64,000 bases of DNA from Burkholderia anthina (GTDB taxonomy: Bacteria; Pseudomonadota; Gammaproteobacteria; Burkholderiales; Burkholderiaceae), in assembly GCF_001547525.1 (NCBI RefSeq), contig NZ_CM003768.1:1550001-1614000 (forward strand), given 5' to 3'. The position numbers and the translations under genes are program-made. Below are positions 43,797 to 52,219 of the stretch, piece by piece. Below the pieces are notes generated by a model. It was not told where the DNA came from and ran no database searches. It worked only from the letters and a program-made list of their open reading frames with translations. Within the stretch, counting starts at the first letter, position 1; each line of letters opens with the position of its first letter.

Positions 43797-43805
43797 CATC
43801 GAACC

Positions 43806-45170
43806 ATGAGCAGCGACAACACCCTGCAGACTCCCGCGCGGCCCGCCGCCGCCGATCCGGCCAGCGCCCGCCAGCAACCGTCGGCCGACCACACCGGCGC
43901 GCCGCGCGCGCCAGGCGGGTCGGACGCCCGCACGCAACCGGCACCGGGCGGCGCCGCACCGGCCACGCCGCCGCCCGCAAGACGCAAGCACCTCGTGCGT
44001 GCGCTCGTCGCCGTGTTCGCGCTCGGCATCGTCGGCTGGGGCATCTGGTACGGGCTCGTCGGCCGCTGGTACGAGTCCACCGACAACGCGTACGCGCAAG
44101 GCAACGTCGTCGAGCTGACGCCGCAGGTGACGGGCACCGTCGTGTCGATCGACGCGGACGACGGCGACCTCGTCCGCGCCGGCACGCCGCTCGTCCGTCT
44201 CGACGCGAGCGACGCGCAGATAGCGCTCGCGGCCGCGCAGGCCGACCTCGCGGCCACGGTGCGCAAGGTGCGCGGCCTGTACAGCAACGAGCGCGGGCTC
44301 GCGAACAGCATCGACGGCGCGCGCGCCGATCTCGACGCGCGGCGCACCGCGCTCGACAAGGCGAAGGCCGACTACCGGCGCCGCGAGGATCTCGGCCGCT
44401 CCGGCGCGATCTCGCGCGAGGAGCTCGCGCATGCGCTCGATACGCTGACGTCCGCGCAAAGCGCGTACGCCGCCGCGCAAAGCGCGCTCGCGACGTTGAG
44501 CGAACAGCACCAGACGAGCAAGGCGCTCGTCGACGACACCGCGGTCGCGTCGCATCCCGACGTCGAGGCCGCGGCGTCGCGGCTGCGCGCGGCCTATCTT
44601 GCCCGTGCGCGCACCGACATCGTCGCGCCGGTCACCGGCTATGTCGCCAAGCGCACGGTGCAGGTCGGCCAACGCGTGTCGCCCGGCGTGCCGCTGCTCG
44701 CCGTCGTGCCGCTGCGCGAGCTGTGGGTCGACGCGAACTTCACCGAAAAGCAGCTCGAGCACATGCGGATCGGGCAACCAGTCGAGCTGACGGCCGACCT
44801 GTACGGCGACGCCGTGCGTTATAAGGGCCGCGTGCAGAGCCTCGGTGTCGGCACCGGCAGCGCGTTCTCGCTGCTGCCCGCGCAGAACGCGACCGGCAAC
44901 TGGATCAAGATCGTGCAGCGCCTGCCGGTGCGCATCGAGCTGACGGATCCATCGCAACTCGACGTGCATCCGCTGCGCATCGGCCTGTCGATGCACGCGC
45001 GCGTCGACCAGCACGACCGCAGCGGTGCGATGCTGTCGCGCCGCGCGCAGGACGCGCCGGTGTTCAGGACCGACGTGTACCGCGACGAGCTCGCGCGCGC
45101 CGACAGCCTGATCGCCGACGTCGTGCATGCGAACCTGCCGGCGGCGGTGCGTGCGGAGCGTGTGCGATGA
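43806..45170 (+). CDS. emrA: Membrane fusion protein of an EmrAB-type pump
   Basis: 454 residues. A Pro/Ala-rich cytoplasmic tail (1-60), one membrane helix (about 63-83, LVRALVAVFALGIVGWGIWY) and a periplasmic HlyD-like part with a lipoyl half-motif (TDNAYAQGNVVELTPQVTG), long coiled coil and beta-barrel. It bridges the inner-membrane transporter and the outer-membrane channel. The stop overlaps the emrB start by ATGA, so the two proteins are made together. Confidence 0.92.
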   Translation: MSSDNTLQTPARPAAADPASARQQPSADHTGAPRAPGGSDARTQPAPGGAAPATPPPARRKHLVRALVAVFALGIVGWGIWYGLVGRWYESTDNAYAQGNVVELTPQVTGTVVSIDADDGDLVRAGTPLVRLDASDAQIALAAAQADLAATVRKVRGLYSNERGLANSIDGARADLDARRTALDKAKADYRRREDLGRSGAISREELAHALDTLTSAQSAYAAAQSALATLSEQHQTSKALVDDTAVASHPDVEAAASRLRAAYLARARTDIVAPVTGYVAKRTVQVGQRVSPGVPLLAVVPLRELWVDANFTEKQLEHMRIGQPVELTADLYGDAVRYKGRVQSLGVGTGSAFSLLPAQNATGNWIKIVQRLPVRIELTDPSQLDVHPLRIGLSMHARVDQHDRSGAMLSRRAQDAPVFRTDVYRDELARADSLIADVVHANLPAAVRAERVR

Positions 45171-46705
45171 GCGGCCCGATGCCGGCCGCGGACGCCGGCT
45201 TTCGCCCGTCGAGCGTCGCGCTGACGACGTTCGGCCTCGCGCTCGCGGTGTTCATGCAGGTGCTCGACGGCACCGTCGCGAACGTCTCGCTGCCGACGAT
45301 CGCCGGCAACTTCGGCGTCAGCACGACGCAGAGCGCATGGGTCGTCACGACGTTCTCGGTCAGCAATGCGATCGCGTTGCCGCTGACCGGGTTTCTCGTC
45401 AAGCGTGTCGGGCAGGTCCGGCTGTTCGTGTGGGCGACGCTGGCGTTCACGTTCGCGTCGCTCCTGTGCGGCCTCGCGCAGAACCTGCCGCAGCTCGTCG
45501 CGTTCCGCGCGCTGCAGGGCCTCGTGGCCGGGCCGATGATCCCGACCACCCAGGCGCTGATGCTGTCGATCTACCCGCCGCAGCGGCGCGGCTTCGCGCT
45601 GTCGATGATCGCGATGGTCACCGTCGTCGCGCCGATCGCGGGCCCCGTGTTCGGCGGCTGGGTGACGGAACATTACTCGTGGCGCTGGGCGTTCCTGATC
45701 AATCTGCCGATCGGCGTGTTCGCCGCGATGTGCGTGTTCGCGCAGATGCGCGCGCGCGTCGAGACGACGGTCGCCGCGCGCGTCGACTATGTCGGGCTCG
45801 CCGCGCTCGTCGTCGGCGTCGGCGCGCTGCAGATCGTGCTCGACAAGGGCAACGAAGCCGACTGGTTCAATTCGACGTTCATCGTCGTGATGTCGGTGGT
45901 CGCCGCGTTCGGGATCGCGCTGTTCCTGATCTGGGAGCTCAACGAGCCGAACCCGATCGTGAACCTGCGGCTGTTCGCGCATCGCAACTTCGCGGCCGGC
46001 ACGCTGACGCTCGTGCTCGCGTACTCGGCGTTCTTCGCGGTCAACGTGATCGTGCCGCAGTGGCTGCAGCGCACGCTCGGCTATACGGCGTTCTGGGCCG
46101 GGCTGGCCGTCGCGCCGATGGGCGTGATCCCCGTGCTGATGACGCCGTTCATGGGCAAGTACGCGCCGCGCTTCAACATGCGCGTGCTCGTGTGCTGCGC
46201 GTTCGCGATCCTCGGCACGTCGTCGTTCCTGCGCGCGGGCTTCGTACCCGACGTCGACTTCACGCACATTGCGCTGATCCAGCTGCTGCAAGGCCTCGGC
46301 CTCGCGCTGTTCATCATGCCGATCAACAGCATCCTGCTGTCCGACCTGAAGCCGGACGAGATCGCCGCAGGCTCCGGCCTGTCGACGTTCCTGCGCACGC
46401 TCGGCGCGAGCTTCGCCGTGTCGATCACGTCGTTCTTGTGGGACCGGCGCGCGATCCTGCATCACGCGCAGCTCAGCGAACACCTGAGCAGGTTCGATCC
46501 GTCCGTTCGCGCCGAACTCGCGCAGCTGGGTGGCGACGATCCGCAACGCGCGGCGGCGCTGCTCGGCAACCTGGTCGACGCGCAGGCGTACCAGATCTCG
46601 TTCAACGACGTGTCGTTCGCGCTCGGCTGCGTGTATCTCGCCGTGATCGCGGTGGTGTGGCTCGCCCGCCCGCCGTTCGGCCCCGGCGCTGCCGCGAAAC
46701 GATGA
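45167..46705 (+). CDS. emrB: DHA2-family drug/proton antiporter
   Basis: 512 residues with 14 predicted membrane spans, typical of EmrB. Early motif LDGTVANVSLPTIAGNF and RALQGLVAGPMIPTTQAL and the antiporter motif C-like GPVFGGWV are visible. It expels a hydrophobic or aromatic compound through the EmrA/NodT path, powered by the proton gradient. The substrate is likely either an antibiotic or a product of the surrounding genes. A short accessory gene follows. Confidence 0.92.
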   Translation: MSGPMPAADAGFRPSSVALTTFGLALAVFMQVLDGTVANVSLPTIAGNFGVSTTQSAWVVTTFSVSNAIALPLTGFLVKRVGQVRLFVWATLAFTFASLLCGLAQNLPQLVAFRALQGLVAGPMIPTTQALMLSIYPPQRRGFALSMIAMVTVVAPIAGPVFGGWVTEHYSWRWAFLINLPIGVFAAMCVFAQMRARVETTVAARVDYVGLAALVVGVGALQIVLDKGNEADWFNSTFIVVMSVVAAFGIALFLIWELNEPNPIVNLRLFAHRNFAAGTLTLVLAYSAFFAVNVIVPQWLQRTLGYTAFWAGLAVAPMGVIPVLMTPFMGKYAPRFNMRVLVCCAFAILGTSSFLRAGFVPDVDFTHIALIQLLQGLGLALFIMPINSILLSDLKPDEIAAGSGLSTFLRTLGASFAVSITSFLWDRRAILHHAQLSEHLSRFDPSVRAELAQLGGDDPQRAAALLGNLVDAQAYQISFNDVSFALGCVYLAVIAVVWLARPPFGPGAAAKR

Positions 46706-46764
46706 AGCGGGCGCCGCGCGGCCCGTTCCGACCCATGCTGTTCAACTCGATGGAGACTGACCCG

Positions 46765-47196
46765 ATGCCTACCCACCACGCTGGAAACGCGCCGTCCGCA
46801 CTGGCGGCGCTCGCCGTGTTCGACGTCACGGAATTCCCGCTCGTCGTCGTGCGCAACGACGCCATTGCGTCCCGCGGCTACGCGCAGCGGTGGCTCGACG
46901 ACATGCACGCGCTGATGCGGCACGGCGAGCCGTTTGTCATGATCTTTCCGCCGGCCCGCCCCGACGAGCCGCACGACGACCGCAAGGAGCGCGGCATGTG
47001 GCTCAAGCAGAACCGCGCCGCGCTCGCCGCGGTCTGCCGCGCGCTCGTGTCGGTCGAACCGGACCCGAACGAGCGTGAAGCGGCCATCGCGAACGCATCC
47101 GGCATCGAAAAGGCGTTCGGGATCCCGTTCGACGTGACGGCTTCGCTCGACGACGCGAAGCAGGCGGGTCGGCGACGTCTGACCGAGGCGGTCTAG
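46765..47196 (+). CDS. Unknown small cytosolic protein after emrB
   Basis: 143 residues, no signal or membrane segment. The visible pattern is FDVTEFPLVVVRNDAIASRG, WLDDMHALMRHGEPFVMIF and a C-terminal FDVTASLDDAKQAGRRRL; this resembles small proteins with a Rossmann/STAS-like beta-alpha pattern but I cannot name it. GGAG lies nine bases before the ATG at 46765; in-frame ATGs at 46702 (ATGA overlap with emrB) and 46736 are alternatives. It is probably the fourth gene of the efflux operon. Confidence 0.65.
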   Translation: MPTHHAGNAPSALAALAVFDVTEFPLVVVRNDAIASRGYAQRWLDDMHALMRHGEPFVMIFPPARPDEPHDDRKERGMWLKQNRAALAAVCRALVSVEPDPNEREAAIANASGIEKAFGIPFDVTASLDDAKQAGRRRLTEAV

Positions 47197-47281
47197 CGCG
47201 GCCCGTTCGCGCGCAACGCCTCGAACCGGTTGCGCAAGTCCGCCTGATTGCAGATTCCAACTAATAAACGGGGTGGCTTGT

Positions 47282-48016
47282 ATGAAAGGACTGGATTGTC
47301 TGAAATGGTTGGTACCCGGCGACACGGACGCGTCATGGCAGCGGATGACCGACGCGGCCGCCGGCATGGGGTTCGACAAGGTCGTGCTGATCGTGCTGCC
47401 GTTCGCCGGCGCATCGTTCGATCTCGCGCGCAAGTGGAGCAGCGGCGTGCCGGGCTGGACGGCGCTGTACCGGCAGCGGCAGTTCGACCGCATCGACCCG
47501 ATGCTGCAGCATTGCTTCCGTTCGGCGCTGCCGCTCGTCTGGGACGGCGCGCTGTTCGGGCTGCCCGGGCAACGGCCATGCTACGAGGCGGCGGCCGCGT
47601 ACGGCATGCGCAGCGGCGTCGTGTTGCCCGTGCGCGGCCCGAAGGGGGAGGTCGGCATGCTGTCGTGCGCGAGCGCGGACGATCTCGCCACCACGTGCGA
47701 GCGCTGCGACCGGCATCTGGCGGCGCTCACGCTGCTGCGCGACATCGCCTGCGAAGCGATCGCCGGCACGCGCTGCCACACACCGCCCGACAGCGTGCCG
47801 CGTCTGAGCCGGCGGGAGGTCGAGTGCCTGCGCTGGCATGCGGCCGGCAAGACCTCGTGGGAAATCGGCCACATCCTGAACGTGACCGAGTCGTGCATCA
47901 ACTTCCACTTCATGAACATCCGCCGCAAGTTCAACGTGTCACGTCGGCACGAAGCCGTGCTGCGCGCGGTCGAGTGGGGGCTGATCAGCATCTCTGACGT
48001 GACCGTGCAGACCTGA
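47282..48016 (+). CDS. LuxR-type regulator with autoinducer-binding domain (LuxR solo)
   Basis: 244 residues. The N-terminal domain keeps the acyl-homoserine-lactone pocket residues of TraR/LuxR: Trp59, Tyr63, Asp72, Pro73, Trp87 and Gly112. The C-terminal helix-turn-helix is LSRREVECLRWHAAGKTS and WEIGHILNVTESCINFHF. No luxI-type synthase lies in the window, so it would respond to a signal made elsewhere. It follows the efflux operon and may link it and the facing operon to cell density. Its last 78 bases overlap the 3' end of the opposing amidotransferase gene. Confidence 0.9.
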   Translation: MKGLDCLKWLVPGDTDASWQRMTDAAAGMGFDKVVLIVLPFAGASFDLARKWSSGVPGWTALYRQRQFDRIDPMLQHCFRSALPLVWDGALFGLPGQRPCYEAAAAYGMRSGVVLPVRGPKGEVGMLSCASADDLATTCERCDRHLAALTLLRDIACEAIAGTRCHTPPDSVPRLSRREVECLRWHAAGKTSWEIGHILNVTESCINFHFMNIRRKFNVSRRHEAVLRAVEWGLISISDVTVQT

Positions 48017-48721
48017 TGCCGGCGTCCCGTCGAGCCAGCGGTCGAGAAACGCGCTGAGCCACGCGGCCGTCGCGCGGTCGTGCCGGCAGCCTTCGTTCGC
48101 CTGCGTCGCGAGATCCTGCGCGCCGGGCACCCCCAGCTTGTGCGCGGCCGCCGTGCTCCAGCGCCGCATCATCGGATAGCTCACTTCCGGATGGAACTGG
48201 ACACCGTACGCGCGCGGCCCGTAACGGACGGCCTGGTTCTCGAAATGCTCGCCGGTCGCGAGGATCTCGAGCCCCGCGACGCGCTCGAAGCCCTCGCGAT
48301 GCCACTGATACACGTGCGACGGCCATGAACCGAGCCGCCGGCCGGCCGGCGTCGCGGCGATCGGCCAGTAGCCGATTTCCGCGCGCCCGTCGCGATGCGC
48401 GTTCACGCGACCGCCCAGGTGGCGGATCATCATCTGCGCGCCGAGGCAGACGCCGAGAAACGGCGCCGCCTCGCGCAGCGGCACGCCGATCCAGTCGATC
48501 TCGTCGCGGATCCAGCGATCGCCGTCGTTGGCGCTCATCGGGCCGCCGAACACCACGGCGCCCGCATGGTCGGCGAGCGTCGCCGGCAACGGATCGCCGA
48601 GCGGCGGGCGCCGGATGTCGAGCGGATGGCCGCGGGCGGCGAGCAGCCGGCCGATCCGGCCGGGGCTCGACTGTTCGCGATGCAGCACGATCAGGATCGG
48701 ACGAAGGGCGGAATGCGTCAT
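47939..48721 (-). CDS. Class I glutamine amidotransferase-like protein
   Basis: 260 residues. The catalytic triad is intact: Cys92 (LGVCLGAQ), His177 and Glu179 (VQFHPEV). It resembles stand-alone GMP-synthase-type amidotransferase domains, some of which act as gamma-glutamyl hydrolases on glutathione adducts or other isopeptides. In this operon, after a GST, trimming of a glutathione conjugate is an attractive idea. The C-terminal 26 residues lie in the region overlapping luxR. Last gene of the six-gene operon (20-base gap after the GST). Confidence 0.87.
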   Translation of the reverse strand: MTHSALRPILIVLHREQSSPGRIGRLLAARGHPLDIRRPPLGDPLPATLADHAGAVVFGGPMSANDGDRWIRDEIDWIGVPLREAAPFLGVCLGAQMMIRHLGGRVNAHRDGRAEIGYWPIAATPAGRRLGSWPSHVYQWHREGFERVAGLEILATGEHFENQAVRYGPRAYGVQFHPEVSYPMMRRWSTAAAHKLGVPGAQDLATQANEGCRHDRATAAWLSAFLDRWLDGTPASGLHGHVRDADQPPLDRAQHGFVPT

Positions 48722-48741
48722 GTCGTGAGGTCGATAGAAGG

Positions 48742-49386
48742 TCAGCCCGGCTGGCCGCGCAACGCGTCGAACGACACCATCACCTGTTCGCGGTAGGCGG
48801 GCCGTCGGCACAGGCGGGCGTACCAGGCCTCGACGTGCGGCAACGGCGGCCGCTCGACGTCGAGCGAGAAATAGCGGAACAGCGTCGCGCCGGCCGGGAT
48901 GTCGGCCAGGCCCGGCGTCGCGCCGCCGAGAAACGGCTGGGTCGACAGCAGCCGGTCGAGCAGCCGGTAATGCGCCGCGCTGCGCGCGGCCTTGTCGCGC
49001 ACGATCGCATCGTCGCGCCGCTCCGGCGGCGTTCGCACGAGTGCCCAGAACAACCCGGTCATCACGTCGGGTTCGAGCGCGGTCTGCGACCAGTCCATCC
49101 AGCGCTCCGCGCGCGAACGGGCGAACGTGTCGCGGCACCAGAACGGATTGCTCGGCACGCGCGCGGCCAGATAGCGCAGGATCGTGTGCGACTCCCACAC
49201 GACGTCGCCGTCCCAGTCGATCACCGGGATCCGGCAGGTCGGATTCAGCGCCGCGAACGCGGGCGTCTGCAGCGAGCCGTGCTCGCCGCCGGCCGGAATA
49301 TGCCGGTAAGGCAGGCCGAGCTCGCCGATGAGCCACAACACCTTCTGCACGTTGAACGACGTGCGGCGGCCCCAGACGGTCAGCAT
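48742..49386 (-). CDS. Glutathione S-transferase (TdaB-like candidate)
   Basis: 214 residues. The N-terminal thioredoxin-like domain begins VWGRRTSFNVQKVLWLIGEL with Ser10 in the usual catalytic position, then NPTCRIPVIDWDG and WESHTILRYLAA (glutathione gamma-glutamyl contact). The C-terminal helical domain has GLADIPAGATLFRYF. It joins glutathione to, or removes it from, an electrophile. The start overlaps the C-S lyase gene by 7 bases. In tropodithietic acid loci a GST (TdaB) brings in sulfur; the resemblance here is by context. Confidence 0.88.
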   Translation of the reverse strand: MLTVWGRRTSFNVQKVLWLIGELGLPYRHIPAGGEHGSLQTPAFAALNPTCRIPVIDWDGDVVWESHTILRYLAARVPSNPFWCRDTFARSRAERWMDWSQTALEPDVMTGLFWALVRTPPERRDDAIVRDKAARSAAHYRLLDRLLSTQPFLGGATPGLADIPAGATLFRYFSLDVERPPLPHVEAWYARLCRRPAYREQVMVSFDALRGQPG

Positions 49387-50615
49387 CGCGCGGCATCCTC
49401 GCAGGCGGCGGTCGACGCGCATGCCGCGTAGCGGTCGAGGCCCGCCGCCAGATCGGCGATCAGGTCGTCCGCATCCTCGAGCCCGATGTGCAGGCGCACG
49501 CCGCGGCTGCCGGCCTGCCAGCGCGCCGCGAGGCCGTGCGCGTCCAGTTCGAACGGCAACGCGAGGCTCTCGTAGCCGCCCCACGAATAACCGAGCCCGA
49601 ACAGCGCCAGATGATCGAGAAACGCGTCGATCGCGTGCGCGGGAGCCGGTTGCAGCACGATCGAGAACAGCCCCGACGCGCCACGGAAATCGCGGCGCCA
49701 TAGCGCGTGGCCCGCGTCGCCCGGCAACGCCGGATACAGCACGCGCTGCACTTCGGCGCGCGTCGCGAGCCAGCTCGCGACCGCAAGCGCATTGCGCTGA
49801 TGCTGCCGCAGCCGCACGCCGAGCGTGCGCAGCCCGCGCAGCGCGAGATACACGTCGTCGGGGCCGGCGCACAGTCCGAGATCGCCATGCAGTTGCTTCA
49901 GCGCGGGCCATGCGCGCGCGTTGGCCGACACGGTGCCGAGCATCGCATCCGAGTGCCCGACCAGATACTTGGTGCCGGCCTGGATCGACAGGTCGATCCC
50001 GAATGCATGCGGCTGAAAGAACAGCGGCGTGGCCCAGCTGTTGTCCGCGAGGACGAGCGCACCGTGCGCATGCGCGAGCCGCACGAGGGCAGGGATGTCG
50101 TGCATGTCGAACGTGTAGGAGCCGGGCACCTCGACGTACAGTGCACGCGTGTTCGGACGAAACGCGGCTGCGACGGGCGTGCTGCCGTCGTACCACGTCG
50201 TCTCGACGCCGAGCCGCGCAAGCACGCCTTCGCATGCGTGACGCACCGGGCCGTAGACCGATGCGGTCATCAGCAGATGGTCGCCGGGCTTCAGGCACGA
50301 CAGCAGCGCGAGCGTGCACGCGGACAGGCCCGACGGGCACAGCACCGCGCCGGCGCCGCCTTCGAGGCGCGTCACCGCGCGCTCGAGCGCGTCCGTCGTC
50401 GGTGTGCCGCGACGGCCGTAGATATACGGCTGCGTGCGGTTCAGCAGATCCGACACCGTCGGGCTGAGCACGGTCGACGCATGGTAGACGGGCGGATTGA
50501 CGAAGCCGTGCCACGCGGCGCTGTCGCGGCCCGCGTGCGCGAGCCGCGTGTCGTCGTGCAGGCCGTCATGCGCGCCGTCGCGCGGCGGCGGCGGTTCGTC
50601 ACGCTTCACGGCCAT
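49380..50615 (-). CDS. PLP-dependent cystathionine lyase-type enzyme
   Basis: 411 residues of the Cys/Met metabolism PLP family. Lys216 (IQAGTKYLVGHSD) binds PLP, with Asp191 (LADNSWATP) and the phosphate-binding segment near CPSGLSACTLAL. YIYGRRGTPTTDALE is the Tyr-Arg loop from the neighbouring subunit. The sequence is closest to MetC-type beta-lyases, which release a thiol, pyruvate and ammonia from cysteine conjugates. In this operon it could free sulfur from a cysteine adduct. The gene overlaps its neighbours at both ends. Confidence 0.9.
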   Translation of the reverse strand: MAVKRDEPPPPRDGAHDGLHDDTRLAHAGRDSAAWHGFVNPPVYHASTVLSPTVSDLLNRTQPYIYGRRGTPTTDALERAVTRLEGGAGAVLCPSGLSACTLALLSCLKPGDHLLMTASVYGPVRHACEGVLARLGVETTWYDGSTPVAAAFRPNTRALYVEVPGSYTFDMHDIPALVRLAHAHGALVLADNSWATPLFFQPHAFGIDLSIQAGTKYLVGHSDAMLGTVSANARAWPALKQLHGDLGLCAGPDDVYLALRGLRTLGVRLRQHQRNALAVASWLATRAEVQRVLYPALPGDAGHALWRRDFRGASGLFSIVLQPAPAHAIDAFLDHLALFGLGYSWGGYESLALPFELDAHGLAARWQAGSRGVRLHIGLEDADDLIADLAAGLDRYAACASTAACEDAARC

Positions 50616-51259
50616 AGCGCACACCGTTCCCAGCGCGCGCCGGCGCGACGATAGGCCTGCCGCGCGAAACGGCGCGAACTGTCGGCCCGCCAGAACTCGA
50701 CTTCGTCGGGGGCCAGCGCATACAGGTGCCAGTCGGGCGACACGAGCGCCGGATCGGCGGCCAGCCGTTCGAGCTGCGCGTCGATCGCACGCGTCAGGTC
50801 GGCCGGATCGTCGAGCCGTTCGCTTTGCCGTCCGGCCAGGATGCTCGCGCGCGACCGCTCGGGGCGGCTCGCGAAATCGGCATGGCCTTCGGCGTCCGGC
50901 AACCGCTCGACCGGGCCGCTCAGCCGGATCTGGCTCGCGATCGCGGGCCAGTAGAACGTCAGCGCCGCGAACGGCCGGTTCGCAAGCTGGCGGCCCTTCG
51001 GACTGCGTGCGTTCGCCGCGAAATGCCAGCCGCGCGCGTCGACGTTCAACAGCACGACGGAACGGGCATCGGGCCGTCCGTCCGGGCGGACCGTCGACAG
51101 CGTCGTCACCTGCGGTTCGAGCGCGCCGGCGGTCACGGCCTCGTCGAGCCAGCGTTCGAACTGCGCGTGCGGCGTGTCGGCCCAGTGGTCGGCCGGCACG
51201 TGCGGCGCGGCATGCGCGAGGGTTTTCAGCGCCTTCAAGCGCGTGGCGATCGTATCCAT
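50606..51259 (-). CDS. Pyridoxamine 5'-phosphate oxidase family flavoprotein
   Basis: 217 residues with the FMN-binding split-barrel of PdxH/PhzG. VTTLSTVRPDGRPDARSVVL, ANARSPKGRQLANRP and SQIRLSGPVERLP are the FMN and substrate segments, and the C-terminal WHLYALAPDEVEFWRADSSRR closes the dimer. It may supply PLP for the lyase next to it, or oxidise a pathway intermediate as PhzG does in phenazine formation. It overlaps the lyase start by 10 bases and follows the CitE-like gene by 8. Confidence 0.88.
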   Translation of the reverse strand: MDTIATRLKALKTLAHAAPHVPADHWADTPHAQFERWLDEAVTAGALEPQVTTLSTVRPDGRPDARSVVLLNVDARGWHFAANARSPKGRQLANRPFAALTFYWPAIASQIRLSGPVERLPDAEGHADFASRPERSRASILAGRQSERLDDPADLTRAIDAQLERLAADPALVSPDWHLYALAPDEVEFWRADSSRRFARQAYRRAGARWERCALWP

Positions 51260-51267
51260 GGCGGTAC

Positions 51268-52170
51268 TCACGCGATGCCGAATTGCGTCGCGCGGGCGAT
51301 CAGCCGATGCGCGGCGAGATAGTCGGGGACTTCCGCGAGGAAGCCGTCGACGACGGCCGCGGCCACTCGGCGGCCGCCGGAGGTACGCCGCGCGTGATCG
51401 AACGCGTCGATCACGCGGCGGGCGAGGGCGACCTCGTCGGCCGTCGGCGTCAGCACGCGATTGACGACCGGCACGAACTGCGCGTTGACGATCGCTTTCG
51501 CCTGGTAGCCAAGGCCGCGCGACACGCGCATGTCGAGTTCCGCGCCTTCGTTGTCTGCATAGCTGTACGGGCAGTCGATCGCGGTCACGCCGACCGCCGC
51601 GCATTCGACGCGAAAGCGCGAGCGCACGTAGTCGAGCTCGCGGCCCGCACGGGTGCGCTCGGCACCCATGTCGGCCACCATGTCCTCGGTCGCGACGAGC
51701 ACGGCCGACACGCGCGGGCTCGAGCGCGCGATCGCCATCGTGTTCACGAGGCCGAGCGTCGTCTCGACGTTCGGCACGAGTTCGGTCGAGCCCGGCGCGA
51801 TGTCGTATTCGCGCTCGAAGCGCGTGACGGCTTCGTCGAGCGCGACGACCTGCTCGGGCGTCGCGACGTACGACATCATCACGATGTCCGGGCGGCCGCG
51901 CATCGCGGCGCGCAGGTCGTCGATGCCGCCCGCGTCGAGCGGATTCACGCGCACGGACGCCAGCACGCCGGCATCGCGCCAGCCCGCGAGCACCCGCTCG
52001 CTCAGTTCGCGCGCGGCCGGGCGCCGGTCGGGCGGCGTAAAGGTTTCGAGTTCCTGGATCAGCACATCCGCGCCGCTCGCGGTGCCGGCAACGAGCGCAT
52101 CGTGATCGGCGCCGGCGAGAAACAGCCAGGAGCGGCGCAGGCGGGAAGGGCGTCGGTTCGTCGGTGTCAT
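51268..52170 (-). CDS. CitE-like (HpcH/HpaI) lyase family protein
   Basis: 300 residues, a TIM barrel. RRSWLFLAGADHDALVAGTAS is the usual N-terminus (xxRSxLFVPG), VRVNPLDAGGIDDL, a PNVETTLGLVNT motif with the conserved Glu, and VLVATEDMVADMG bind metal and CoA ester in this family. Such enzymes cleave or form malyl-, citramalyl- or similar CoA esters, or hydrolyse them. The substrate here is unknown; the neighbouring acyl-CoA-dehydrogenase-like gene suggests a CoA intermediate. Confidence 0.88.
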   Translation of the reverse strand: MTPTNRRPSRLRRSWLFLAGADHDALVAGTASGADVLIQELETFTPPDRRPAARELSERVLAGWRDAGVLASVRVNPLDAGGIDDLRAAMRGRPDIVMMSYVATPEQVVALDEAVTRFEREYDIAPGSTELVPNVETTLGLVNTMAIARSSPRVSAVLVATEDMVADMGAERTRAGRELDYVRSRFRVECAAVGVTAIDCPYSYADNEGAELDMRVSRGLGYQAKAIVNAQFVPVVNRVLTPTADEVALARRVIDAFDHARRTSGGRRVAAAVVDGFLAEVPDYLAAHRLIARATQFGIA

Positions 52171-52219
52171 GCGTGGTTTCCTGTAAGGTGCGCGGTGCGC
52201 GCGGCGATGGCGCGGGCGA

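Noticed and set aside
39870..45128. Open frame of about 1750 codons on the minus strand
   Set aside because: Only its last 455 codons are the glutamate-cysteine ligase. The rest is antisense to AraC-side, NodT and EmrA genes, Arg/His/Asp-rich without domain features, and is an effect of high G+C content.
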